Shown here piece after piece: positions 48,408 through 57,153 of a stretch of DNA of 64,000 nt. Under the pieces are notes generated by a model that ran no database searches, was not told where the DNA came from, and saw only the letters and a program-made list of their open reading frames with translations. A program made the translations under genes and the position numbers. How positions within the stretch are numbered: position 1 is the first letter of the stretch; each line of letters starts with the position of its first letter. Source of the stretch: Streptomyces sp. SN-593 (GTDB lineage: Bacteria; Actinomycetota; Actinomycetes; Streptomycetales; Streptomycetaceae); NCBI RefSeq assembly GCF_016756395.1, contig NZ_AP018365.1, positions 4,687,001 through 4,751,000 of the forward strand, in the 5' to 3' direction.

Positions 48408-48487
48408 GGAGGGGCCCACAGCGCCTCGGACCCGGCGGCCCTTCCAGCGCGGGTCCGGTACACCCGACCAGCCGATCCGGCCCCTCC
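48408..48487 (-). other. Stem-loop structure in the selD leader
   Basis: On the minus strand GGAGGGGCC pairs with GGCCCCTCC over 9 bp (48408-48416 with 48479-48487). It encloses an 8-bp hairpin CGGACCCG / CGGGTCCG (48427-48434 with 48450-48457). It ends about 28 bases before the selD ATG. Not a tRNA: no T-loop or anticodon arm. It could be a cis-regulatory leader or chance folding of GC-rich DNA. Confidence 0.4.
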
Positions 48488-48621
48488 GGTCGAGACGCTC
48501 CCACCCACGGGGGCCCGCCGCTGCCGGGTCCGCGCCGATTGGTGCCCGCAGGGCCCCCAACGTCTGCCACAGAAGGACCGATCGGCGGACAGCTTCCGAT
48601 ATCACCCAGGCGCGGACATCC

Positions 48622-49926
48622 TCAGACGTTGGACAGTTGACGTAGGCGGTCGGCGGCTTCGCGGAGGAGGTTCTGCTGTTTGCAGAAGGCGAAGCGGACC
48701 TGGGTGCGGCCGGCGGTGGGGTGGTCGTAGAAGACGGAGTTGGGGACGGCGACGACGCCGGCGCGTTCGGGGAGGGTGCGGCAGAAGGTCAGTGCGTCGG
48801 TGTCGGGGGCGAGGTCGGCGATGTCGGTCGTGATGAAGTAGGTGCCCTGGGGGCGGTAGACCTCGAAGCCCGCGGTGGCGAGGCCGTCGGCCAGGATGTC
48901 GCGCTTGGCCCGCAGGTCGTCGCGCAGACCGGTGAAGTACGCGTCGGGCAGCGCGAGCGCCTCGGCGGCGGCGTACTGGAACGGCCCCGAGGCGACGTAG
49001 GTGAGGAACTGTTTCGTGGTGCGCACCGCCGCGACCAACTCGGCCGGACCGGTGACCCAGCCGACCTTCCAGCCGGTGAAGGAGAAGGTCTTGCCGGCCG
49101 AGGAGATGGCGACGGTGCGCTCGCGCATGCCGGGCAGGCCGATCAGCGGGACGTGCTCGGCGCCGTCGTACGTGATGTGCTCGTAGACCTCGTCGGTGAC
49201 GACCAGGAGGTCGCGTTCGACGGCCAGTTCGGCGATCGCGGTCAGCTCGTCGCGGGTCAGCACCATGCCGGTGGGGTTGTGCGGGCTGTTCAGCAGGAGC
49301 AGTCGGGTGCGCGGGGTGACCGCGTCCCGCAGGGCGTCGAGGTCCGGGCGGAAGTCGGGTGCGCGGAGCGTCAGGGGGACCCGGCCGCCGCCCGCCATGG
49401 CGACGCAGGCGGCGTAGGAGTCGTAGAACGGTTCGAAGGCGATGACCTCGTCGCCGGGTTCGAGGAGCGCGAGCATCGCGGCGGCGATGGCCTCGGTGGC
49501 GCCCGCGGTGACCAGTACCTCGGTGTCGGGATCGACGTCGAGCCCGTAGAAGCGCTTCTGGTGGCCGCTGACGGCGGCGCGCAGTTCGGGGACGCCCTGG
49601 CCGGGCGGGTACTGGTTCCCCCGGCCGTCCCGCAGTGCCCGGACGGCCGCCTCGCGGACGGACTCCGGGCCGTCGGTGTCGGGGAAGCCCTGGCCGAGGT
49701 TGATCGCCCCGGTCGACACCGCCAGCGCCGACATCTCGGCGAAGATCGTCGTGCCCAGGCCGGCCAGCCGGCGGTTCAGGAACGGGCGGCGGGCGCCTCC
49801 GGGGCCACCGGAACCCCCGGGGCCACCGGAGCGGCCCGTTCCGACCGTTCCGACCGTCCCGTCCGGCTCGCCCGCCGTGCCCGCCGCCCCGGCCGTGCCC
49901 GCCATCGCGTTCCACCCGCTCTCCAC
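48622..49926 (-). CDS. PLP aminotransferase, DapC-like
   Basis: 434 residues. Class I/II fold: AINLGQGFPDTDGPESVREA, NQYPPGQGVPELRAAVSGHQ, LLLNSPHNPTGMVLTRDELT, and the PLP lysine in ISSAGKTFSFTGWKVGWVTG. This is the KAT/DapC branch, and actinobacterial members are usually annotated N-succinyldiaminopimelate or probable aminotransferase. The first ~45 residues are Gly-rich low complexity; the start may lie at the internal ATG 49905. Core gene on the right flank of the island. Confidence 0.88.
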   Translation of the reverse strand: MESGWNAMAGTAGAAGTAGEPDGTVGTVGTGRSGGPGGSGGPGGARRPFLNRRLAGLGTTIFAEMSALAVSTGAINLGQGFPDTDGPESVREAAVRALRDGRGNQYPPGQGVPELRAAVSGHQKRFYGLDVDPDTEVLVTAGATEAIAAAMLALLEPGDEVIAFEPFYDSYAACVAMAGGGRVPLTLRAPDFRPDLDALRDAVTPRTRLLLLNSPHNPTGMVLTRDELTAIAELAVERDLLVVTDEVYEHITYDGAEHVPLIGLPGMRERTVAISSAGKTFSFTGWKVGWVTGPAELVAAVRTTKQFLTYVASGPFQYAAAEALALPDAYFTGLRDDLRAKRDILADGLATAGFEVYRPQGTYFITTDIADLAPDTDALTFCRTLPERAGVVAVPNSVFYDHPTAGRTQVRFAFCKQQNLLREAADRLRQLSNV

Positions 49927-50267
49927 GTGCCCGCCGATCGATCAGCCGATGGTACCGGGTTGTCATATCGGAACACCTGAACTCGTAAGCGCTCCAAGGG
50001 ATGGAAAGTACGCACAGATGGGTAAAAACGCTGAACGGGGAGCACGATCCGTGGTTCCGTTGGTCCCGGATCTCCTCGGGGCCTCCCGATCATCCAGATC
50101 ACCCCGAATCCGCTGGGCCGAGCCAGGTCCACCGCGATCCGTGCCGAACCACCCCTGATCCACCCGGCCCCCACCGGCGCAAGCCACCGCACCTTCGCCT
50201 CGCGGCGGGGCGGGACGGCCCGTCCGCGCCGCGTGGGCGATCCCCAGCGTGCCCGCGGAGCCTCCCC
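49927..50267. other. Intergenic gap, no gene seen
   Basis: 341 bp between divergently oriented genes. Small frames on both strands lack protein character. Confidence 0.5.
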
Positions 50268-50789
50268 ATGCTCACCACCATTGACACCGCATACACGGAC
50301 ACCCGGGCGGGCGACCTCGCCTGGTGCCTGGACAAGGACGCGCTGCCCGCGCTCGCCACCCTCGGCGTGCGGGTCGGCGACGCCGCGGCACTCCGCGCCG
50401 ATGTCGAGCTACGCCTGCTCGGTGCCTCCCACCAGGTGCTCGTCGACGCCGGCGGCGACGGCTGCTCCGAGACGGTGGCGTGCCTTCCGGGCAGCCAGGC
50501 GCCGCTGCCGTTCGGCGTCTCCCGCCGGCTCGGCACGTGGGAGTACGAGTTCGCGGCCCGCATCGAGCACCTCTCGCTCGGCTCCTTCACCGCCCGCGCC
50601 CAGGAGTTGCTCGCCCTGGTCGCCGACCACCCGCACGGCCTCGCCGGCACCTTCCCGGGCGACCCGAACGCCTTCACCGCGATGCTGGTGCAGTGCGGGG
50701 AGGGGAACGTGCGGTGGCGGACCTGGCACGCGTACCCGCAGGAGGGGCGGTTGGTGGCGACGCGGACCAAGCTGCGCGTGACGCGCTGA
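50268..50789 (+). CDS. DUF2617 family protein
   Basis: 173 residues: TDTRAGDLAWCLDKDALPAL, LRLLGASHQVLVDAGGDGCS, GTWEYEFAARIEHLSLGSFT and HPHGLAGTFPGDPNAFTAML match DUF2617, a Streptomyces family found beside spermidine-synthase-like genes. In many streptomycetes further small genes (DUF350, DUF4247) sit between the two; here a 319-bp gene-free gap does instead. Confidence 0.78.
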   Translation: MLTTIDTAYTDTRAGDLAWCLDKDALPALATLGVRVGDAAALRADVELRLLGASHQVLVDAGGDGCSETVACLPGSQAPLPFGVSRRLGTWEYEFAARIEHLSLGSFTARAQELLALVADHPHGLAGTFPGDPNAFTAMLVQCGEGNVRWRTWHAYPQEGRLVATRTKLRVTR

Positions 50790-51108
50790 GCGATCCCGTC
50801 GTGCGCGGGGGTGGTTCACGGCCGCCGGTCCGTGGGCGCGGCGCGCGGGTCCGTACGGTGTGGTGCGCGAGGTGCGCGAGGTGCGTACGGTGTCGTGCGC
50901 GGGTCTCATACGGTGCGGCACGCGGGGTTCGTACGGGTGTGGCCCGGAGCCCGTACGGGACCGCACCGCGCCGGGCGCGAGCCGTACCGCACCGGGCCCT
51001 CGTCGTACCCCCGCGCGCTTCCCGGTGCCGCCATCCGCCCACCCCCACCGCCGGATTGCACCCTTGTGGGTGACCGGCGACGGAGCAAGCCTGACATAGC
51101 GTGCATTC
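50790..51108. other. Repetitive gene-free gap before spermidine-synthase homologue
   Basis: GC-rich, with repeated TACGGTG/CGTACGG-like motifs. No coding frame is supported. The downstream gene's start region has a CATAGC hexamer 8 bases before the ATG. Confidence 0.5.
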
Positions 51109-52704
51109 ATGCTCGACCAGCGCGGACGCCCGCAAGCCCCCCGCCAGCTCTCCTCGGCGTTGCCCGTCGCCCCGCGCGCGGCCCGCGCGCTGGTGCTCAC
51201 CGCCGTCTTCGTCTGCGCCGCCTGCGGGCTGGTCTACGAACTCGAACTCGTCGCCCTCGCCTCCTACCTGGTCGGCGACTCGGTCACCCAGGCGTCGCTG
51301 GTGCTGTCGGTGATGGTCTTCGCGATGGGCTGCGGGTCGCTGCTGGCAAAACGGTTGCGCAACCACGCGGCCGCCGCCTTCGTCGCGGTCGAGTCCGCGC
51401 TCGCCCTCGTCGGCGGGCTGTCGGTGATGACGCTCTACGCCGTCTTCGCCTGGTACGGCCAGGCCAGGTTCGCCATGATCGGCTGCGCGTTCGCGATCGG
51501 CGTGCTGATCGGCGCGGAGGTCCCGCTGCTGATGACGCTCGTGCAGCGCATCCGCCGCCAGGACGCGGGCGGCGCCGTCGCCGACCTGTTCGCCGCGGAC
51601 TACGTCGGCGCGCTCGTCGGCGGCCTCGCCTTCTCCTTCCTCCTGCTGCCGTTCCTGGGGCAGTTGACGGGCGCGCTCGCGACGGGCGCGGTCAACGCGG
51701 TCGCGGGCGGCGCCATCGTGCTGTGGCTCTTCCGCGGCGACCTGTCCGCGCGCGCGAGCGGCTGGCTGCTCACCGCGAATGTCGGCGTGCTCGCCCTGCT
51801 GGCCTGCGCCGCGGTCGGCGCCGCGCCGTTCGAACGCGCCGCCCGGCACGCCGTCTACGGCAGCCGGGTGCGGGTCGCCGAGCAGACCGGCGCGGAGGAG
51901 ATCGTGCTGGCCGGCGGGACCGGCGTGGGCGGCGGCTCCTCCCTGCGGCTCTACGTCGACGGCGACCTCACGGTGTGCGGCCCCGACGCGACCGCCCACC
52001 ACCAGGCGCTGGTGGAGCCGGCGATGGCCGGACCGCACGCCCGGGTGCTGGTCCTCGGCGGCGGCGACGGGCTCGCCCTGCGCGAAGTGCTGCGCCACCG
52101 GGGCGTGTCGGCGGTGACCGTGGTCCCGGGGGATCCCGAACTCGCCCGGCTGGGCCGCGAGGACCCCGGGCTCACCGCGCTCAACGGCCACGCCTTCGAC
52201 GACCCGAGGGTGCGGGAGGTGGGCGGCGACGTGTTCGACTGGCTGCGGACGTCGGTGCGCGGACGCAGCCCCACCCGCCGCCCGTACGACGTGATCATCG
52301 AGGACCTGCCCGAACCCGGCAACTCCGACAGCGCCAAGCTCTACTCGCAGGAGTTCTACGGGCTCGCCGCACACGAACTCGCCGACGGGGGGCGGTTCGC
52401 GGTCGACGCCGGGTCCTCCACCCACACCCTGTGGACGACGGACGCGACGCTCCACGCCGTGTCGCTGAGCGGTACCCCGTACGCGATGACCGCCACACGT
52501 GCCTGTAGCGCGCCGGCCGACTGGAACTTCCTGCTGGCGGCGCCCACGTCGGCCCCGCCCCGCCTCGTGCTCCCGGCCGGCCCGTCCTCACGCCGGGTGC
52601 TCACCCTCGCGGACCTCCGTGCCGCCGAAGGCCGCGCCGACCGGACCCGCCCGGACCACCGCGTTCCGCCGTCCACGCTCCTGCGTCCGCGGATCACCGA
52701 ATAG
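51109..52704 (+). CDS. Membrane spermidine-synthase-like protein
   Basis: 531 residues. Residues 1-230 contain about seven membrane helices (VLTAVFVCAACGLVYELELV; ASLVLSVMVFAMGCGSLLAK; FAMIGCAFAIGVLIGAEVPL; GALVGGLAFSFLLLPFLGQL). The C-terminal half is an aminopropyltransferase-type Rossmann fold (RVLVLGGGDGLALREVLRHR, YDVIIEDLPEPGNSDSAKLY, EFYGLAAHELADGGRFAVDA). The motif-II acidic residue usual in polyamine enzymes is replaced (VVPGDPE), so polyamine synthesis is not assured. Frequent DUF2617 partner. Confidence 0.82.
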   Translation: MLDQRGRPQAPRQLSSALPVAPRAARALVLTAVFVCAACGLVYELELVALASYLVGDSVTQASLVLSVMVFAMGCGSLLAKRLRNHAAAAFVAVESALALVGGLSVMTLYAVFAWYGQARFAMIGCAFAIGVLIGAEVPLLMTLVQRIRRQDAGGAVADLFAADYVGALVGGLAFSFLLLPFLGQLTGALATGAVNAVAGGAIVLWLFRGDLSARASGWLLTANVGVLALLACAAVGAAPFERAARHAVYGSRVRVAEQTGAEEIVLAGGTGVGGGSSLRLYVDGDLTVCGPDATAHHQALVEPAMAGPHARVLVLGGGDGLALREVLRHRGVSAVTVVPGDPELARLGREDPGLTALNGHAFDDPRVREVGGDVFDWLRTSVRGRSPTRRPYDVIIEDLPEPGNSDSAKLYSQEFYGLAAHELADGGRFAVDAGSSTHTLWTTDATLHAVSLSGTPYAMTATRACSAPADWNFLLAAPTSAPPRLVLPAGPSSRRVLTLADLRAAEGRADRTRPDHRVPPSTLLRPRITE

Positions 52705-52797
52705 TGTGCACGAAAAGTGACGAACCGTGTTCCGGGATGTGCCAGAATTGACCTGTTGGGAAGGGTGGTTGGCGGCTCCGGAGTGACCTTGCGTCGT

Positions 52798-52833
52798 GGT
52801 GCCGGTGCCGGTGCCGGTGCCGGTGCCGGTGCC
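52798..52833. repeat. GGTGCC hexanucleotide repeat, 6 copies
   Basis: Six perfect GGTGCC units, just upstream of the probable GTG start of the next gene; translated in frame they give Ala-Gly repeats. Confidence 0.9.
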
Positions 52834-52869
52834 GAGCGGGGCGCGGGGCGCGGGGAAGGGAGGCGGCGG

Positions 52870-53184
52870 GTGTCGGCGCAGGACGGCCGCGGGCCCATGG
52901 TGGACAACCCGTGGCGGCGGCAGTTGGTCGCGCTGCGCGGGGATCTCCTCAAGGAGATGGACGAACTGCGCTCCCTGCTCGCGGGCTGCTGCGCTGACGT
53001 CGGCGGCGGCGAGATCTGGGTCGGCCCGGCCGCGGACGCGTGGCACGCCGAGGCCCAAGGGCGGCGGACCGACATACTCGCGCAACTCGGGCGGCTGGTG
53101 CCCCTGGTGGAGGCGGCGATCGGCACCTGCGCGGAGAAGGTCACCGTGGGCGAGGCGAAGAGCCTCCAGGTGGACCTGCTGTAA
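52870..53184 (+). CDS. WXG100/ESX-like small protein
   Basis: 104 residues from GTG 52870 (RBS GGAAGGGAGG). Two helices around a W-rich turn: RQLVALRGDLLKEMDELRSL, then GGEIWVGPAADAWHAEAQGR and ILAQLGRLVPLVEAAIGT. The WVGPAADAWHAE turn resembles the WxG bend and ADAW of ESX (type VII) substrates in actinobacteria. A longer frame from 52717 would add an Ala/Gly repeat and is unlikely. It probably pairs with the large gene 71 bp downstream. Confidence 0.6.
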   Translation: MSAQDGRGPMVDNPWRRQLVALRGDLLKEMDELRSLLAGCCADVGGGEIWVGPAADAWHAEAQGRRTDILAQLGRLVPLVEAAIGTCAEKVTVGEAKSLQVDLL

Positions 53185-53255
53185 CAGGTCCGCCGTATCC
53201 CGCACGCATCCGACGCGGCCCGTCGCTCCACGACTCACCCGCGGACCGCAGCGAC

Positions 53256-55361
53256 ATGGGACGGCGACACATGGGACACCCCCAGCGCGGACAGACCTTC
53301 TCCGGGATCGACCCCGACCGGCTGCCCGGTACCATCCACGCGCTCCAGAACGACACGAAACGGCTGCACGACAGCGCCACCCTCTTCCGTGCCCGCTTCG
53401 TCCGCTACGGCCTCGACACCCGTCCGCTGGACCGGCTCCTGGCCATCGCCCGCTGGGCCGACGGCGAACTGCCCATGCTCCGGCGCCGGCAACGCCTCGC
53501 CGCCGTCATCGGCGAGCACGCGTCGCAGCGCACGCTGGCCTTCCTGCCCGACGGCGCGGTCACGTCGGGCGCCGCGGCTCGCGCCACCGCCCAAGGACGC
53601 GCGCTCGCCGCGCACTTCGACCGGCAGATGGCCGACCATGACGGCGCCGTCCCCGAGGACCTCTTCGCCGCCCTGGCGGCCGGCGGCCACGACGGCGACT
53701 TCCTCCGCGGCTTCTACAGCTCCCTCGGCCCCCGCCGCCTGTCCCAACTGTCCAACTCCATGTCCGGCAGCCCCTACGACCACCGCTACGTCGACCACCC
53801 CGACCAACTCGCATACGACCGCGACGTCCTGGCCCGTACCCTCGGCGGCTTCACCCGCGTCGCCGCCGACATGAGTCCCCCGGCCGCCCAACGCGCCTTC
53901 TGGTCCGCCTGGTTCGACCGCTTCGACGACCCCGGCCAGGGGTTCCGCCCCGACCTCCTCCTCCCTCTCGTCGACAGCGGCACCTACGACGCCGGCTTCC
54001 TCGTCACCCTCGCGGACCGCGCCTTCACCACCGACGAGGTCCGCAGTGTCACCCCGCGCATGTCCGGTTCCCCCGCGGCCCCCGACCCCTGGCGCGCCGA
54101 CCACTACGTCCAGCTCTTCGACGCCCTCACCAAGAACCCCCTTGCCGCAGGGCAGTTCGTGGCGCTGCGCCCCGACATCACGACCAACGCGCTCTACCCG
54201 GGCGGCGGAAGCACCACCCCTGAGCGGATCGCGGCGTTCACCGCAGCCCTCAAGGCCGCGACGACCACCCTCCGCGCCACGCATCCCGCCCTCTCCGACC
54301 GCAACACCGCGTGGCTCCTGGCCGCGAACCTCGCCCACACCCGGGACCCCGACCTCCAGACCGTCCACCCCTATCCCGCGGTCTCCCTCCTCTTCTCCGA
54401 GATCCTGGCCCAGCACTGGGACGACCTCCAGTACGCGATCACCTCCCCGGCCCAGGACGCGTTCTGGGCCGCCCCCACCTGGAGCCCAGCGGCCTTCACC
54501 CGCTCCCAGGACCCCACCCGCGACGGCCTCGAACTCCACCCCTCGGTATGGAGGGCCTTCATGGAGGAGTCCATCCGCGACCCCCACGCGGCAGCGAGCA
54601 TGAGCGCGCTCTTCGAAGCGAGCAGCAGGAAACTCGTGAACGACGCCGAGACCGCCGGGGTGAGTGACGAGGACCAGGACGCGGTCACGTACCTCAGCTT
54701 TTCGAAGGGCCTGATGGACGGCTTCTACGGTGACGTCTTCGCGACGACCGAGCAGCGGCTCGGGAACGAGAGCCAGGCGTGGGCGGACGCGATGACCAGT
54801 TCACGGGAGACGCTCGTCCACGCGGCCGCCAGCCTCGCCACCGGCTCGGACGGCGCGGCCGGCTTCGTCGAGGCGAAGGGCCAGGAGATGGCCACGGGAA
54901 TCCTTGAGAACTGGATTCACCAGACGGTGATGGCGACGCCCGGCGAGGCGCCCGAGGACCTGGTCGATGGGCTGAAAGGTCTTCAGGACGCGGAGTTGAG
55001 CACGACGTGGTGGGCCACGTTCGCCACTCACGCGTCCGCAATCGTGGGCACGGAGAGTTCCATCAAGAGCATCCGTCCCGTCACGGTGCAATTGCCCGGC
55101 CACGCTGCGGCCTCCACCTACACGGGCGATCCTCACGGACGCGGTGGCAGTCCTGTTCGGTACGTCACCGGGCCGTCGGATGACTTCGTCTCGGTGCTGA
55201 GGAAGTACGGCGGACCCCAAGCACTCGCGAAGATGACGCCACGCCAACTGGGTTCCTACAGCGACTGGATCGCGGATCCCGCAGTGGTGAGGAGGCTTGC
55301 AGGCCGCGGCGCGTTCGACTCGCTGCTGGGACGCGGTGTGGGGCGCGAGTCGTCCTCATGA
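53256..55361 (+). CDS. Large DUF6571-like protein, putative ESX partner
   Basis: 701 residues. Helical throughout with no signal peptide. The start IDPDRLPGTIHALQNDTKRL, then FVRYGLDTRPLDRLLAIARW and ADGELPMLRRRQRLAAVIGE, resembles DUF6571-type Streptomyces proteins found next to WXG100-like genes. Later GGHDGDFLRGFYSSLGPRRL and SALFEASSRKLVNDAETAGV are similar to putative lysozyme/NlpC-neighbour or toxin-like large proteins, but no catalytic motif was recognised. Function unknown; type VII secretion association is inferred from the neighbour. The 3' end overlaps the convergent lipoprotein by 6 bp. Confidence 0.55.
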   Translation: MGRRHMGHPQRGQTFSGIDPDRLPGTIHALQNDTKRLHDSATLFRARFVRYGLDTRPLDRLLAIARWADGELPMLRRRQRLAAVIGEHASQRTLAFLPDGAVTSGAAARATAQGRALAAHFDRQMADHDGAVPEDLFAALAAGGHDGDFLRGFYSSLGPRRLSQLSNSMSGSPYDHRYVDHPDQLAYDRDVLARTLGGFTRVAADMSPPAAQRAFWSAWFDRFDDPGQGFRPDLLLPLVDSGTYDAGFLVTLADRAFTTDEVRSVTPRMSGSPAAPDPWRADHYVQLFDALTKNPLAAGQFVALRPDITTNALYPGGGSTTPERIAAFTAALKAATTTLRATHPALSDRNTAWLLAANLAHTRDPDLQTVHPYPAVSLLFSEILAQHWDDLQYAITSPAQDAFWAAPTWSPAAFTRSQDPTRDGLELHPSVWRAFMEESIRDPHAAASMSALFEASSRKLVNDAETAGVSDEDQDAVTYLSFSKGLMDGFYGDVFATTEQRLGNESQAWADAMTSSRETLVHAAASLATGSDGAAGFVEAKGQEMATGILENWIHQTVMATPGEAPEDLVDGLKGLQDAELSTTWWATFATHASAIVGTESSIKSIRPVTVQLPGHAAASTYTGDPHGRGGSPVRYVTGPSDDFVSVLRKYGGPQALAKMTPRQLGSYSDWIADPAVVRRLAGRGAFDSLLGRGVGRESSS

Positions 55362-55826
55362 CGAGACGATCTGCCATGACAGAAACCCGGAAGGGGGATA
55401 GATGTCGCTCGGCTCGAAGGCGAACGCCACGAGATTTTCACCATTGAAATACGACCGGGCCACGCCACCCCCGCAGCGCACCTCGGGTTCGGCGTCGTTG
55501 TCGACCTCTTTCGTGTTCCAGTAGAGTTCCACCGCTCCCGTCCCCGCGCACGCCGCCTCCAGGACGTACTTCCCGGCGGGAAGCCGCGGCGTCGTCCGGC
55601 CCAGCCGCTGCCGCTTCTCGACGGCACCCGTCCAGTGGAGCCGCACCTCGGACGAGCGCGTCAGCAACGCCTCCGCCTGCCGGCGCAGCTCCCCTTCGCT
55701 CCGCGGGGGAGCGGCGGTGGGCCGGACCGGTTGCCGGGACGTGCCGCACCCGGCGGTGAGGAGGAGGACCGCGGCAGCGGTGGAGGCCACGCGGATGGCG
55801 GGGGTGCCGTACCTGGGCCGGGACAT
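55356..55826 (-). CDS. Hypothetical lipoprotein
   Basis: 156 residues, ATG 55826. The signal peptide IRVASTAAAVLLLTAGC has a clear lipobox. The mature part begins SRQPVRPTAAPPRSEGELRR and includes LPAGKYVLEAACAGTGAVEL, consistent with a small beta-sandwich domain. No family recognised. Convergent with the ESX-like gene and divergent from the SRPBCC gene. Confidence 0.65.
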   Translation of the reverse strand: MSRPRYGTPAIRVASTAAAVLLLTAGCGTSRQPVRPTAAPPRSEGELRRQAEALLTRSSEVRLHWTGAVEKRQRLGRTTPRLPAGKYVLEAACAGTGAVELYWNTKEVDNDAEPEVRCGGGVARSYFNGENLVAFAFEPSDIYPPSGFLSWQIVSS

Positions 55827-56032
55827 CGTCTGCTCCGCACTCCCGGAGAATTCGGGCAGAAGTGAAGGTACCGCACAGGTGTCGGTGAGGCCGGGAGGCG
55901 AGGCGGGTGGGGGCCGGTCGGGGATCAGGGGCACGGCCGGGTGGCGGAGCCGCGGGTGGGGAGGGGCGGGCGGCCGGGGGAAAACCGTACGCGGGGCCGT
56001 CAATGCGGTCCTGCGTGGGTAGGCTCCGCCGC

Positions 56033-56980
56033 ATGGAGCACGAGTCTTTCGTCCCGACCCCGTCCGCCCGGCTGGCGGAAACGTTCCGGACCCCGGGCGC
56101 CGTGGCGTCCGCGCTGCCGGGCTGGCAGCCGGATCCGGACGCGGCCGTGGGCGAGCGCGTGGCACGGGGGCGGCTGCGGCTGCGCATCGCGGGCTCGACC
56201 ATCACCTACCGCGGTTCCGTCACCGTGACCGGCGACGCGCCGCCCTTCACGCTGGAGGCGCGGGGGACGGAGGTGCGCGGCGACGGTGTGGTCGAGGTCA
56301 GCGTGCGGATCACGCCGGCGGACACGGAGGTGCCCCAGCCCGGTTCGACCCTCACCTTCCGCGGTGAGGCGACCGCGAGCGGCCGGCTCACGTCGTACGA
56401 GCCCGCCGCGGTGGAGGCGGCGGTCCGGCGCCTGCTGGATCGCTTCTCCGCGGGCATCGCCGAGCAGACTCCGCCCGCGGCCCCCGACGCCCCGGCCGCC
56501 CCCGATGACTCCCACGACTCCGACCGCTCCGACCGCTCGGGAGACTCCGAGACCTCCGCCGAGGACGGCGCCGTCGAGGGCCGCGCGCACCAGGACCGTA
56601 CGGGCGAGGCAGCCGGCCCCGACGACCTCGGCTCGGACGAGCCTGTCGCCGAGGAGGAGGAACCCGACGTCGTGGACGACCTCGGCGACCCGAGCGCCGA
56701 ACTGGAGGAGTTCGAACTCGTCGAGGTCGAGGTGGACGTCCCGGAAAGCGCCGCCGCCCTCGACGACCTCGTGCCCCCGGCCGAGGCGGCGCACGCGCGG
56801 CGGACGATGATCGGGCGCAGCGCCGAGGAGGTCGACCACGCACCGCCGCGCGGACGGTACGCGCCCGTGCCCGCCCCGGACGCGAGCTCGGCGGCGACGC
56901 TGCGGTGGGCGGCGCCGGCGGCCGCCGCGCTGCTGGCGTCGGCGGTCGTGGTGGGCAGGGTGCTGCGCCGCCGCAGATGA
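56033..56980 (+). CDS. SRPBCC/CoxG-like protein with C-terminal membrane anchor
   Basis: 315 residues. N-terminal START/SRPBCC domain: FVPTPSARLAETFRTPGAVA, LPGWQPDPDAAVGERVARGR, YRGSVTVTGDAPPFTLEARG and TLTFRGEATASGRLTSYEPA. Residues about 155-255 are an acidic, disordered stretch. A C-terminal helix (AAPAAAALLASAVVVGRVLR) plus an RRRR tail anchors it to the membrane. CoxG-type proteins assist molybdo-hydroxylase (CO dehydrogenase) assembly; no cox genes are here, so that role is uncertain. Probably leaderless (TAGGCT 7 bases before ATG 56033). Confidence 0.7.
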   Translation: MEHESFVPTPSARLAETFRTPGAVASALPGWQPDPDAAVGERVARGRLRLRIAGSTITYRGSVTVTGDAPPFTLEARGTEVRGDGVVEVSVRITPADTEVPQPGSTLTFRGEATASGRLTSYEPAAVEAAVRRLLDRFSAGIAEQTPPAAPDAPAAPDDSHDSDRSDRSGDSETSAEDGAVEGRAHQDRTGEAAGPDDLGSDEPVAEEEEPDVVDDLGDPSAELEEFELVEVEVDVPESAAALDDLVPPAEAAHARRTMIGRSAEEVDHAPPRGRYAPVPAPDASSAATLRWAAPAAAALLASAVVVGRVLRRRR

Positions 56981-57153
56981 CCGGGACGCGGTGCCCCGCG
57001 GTCGTGCCCCGCTGTTGTGCCCCTGCGGTTTGCGGCTCGCGGCGGCGCCTCGCGGCAGGTGAGCCGGAACGGGTGACCCGGTGCGGTGACCTGGCGGTGG
57101 ACCCGGGCGAGCGCGCGTGAGCGCACGCGTCCCCGGCCGCTACGCTCGCTTCC

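Noticed and set aside
48380..48621. Possible tRNA-Sec upstream of selD
   Set aside because: The 9-bp outer stem fits, but there is no TTCGA T-loop and no UCA anticodon arm.
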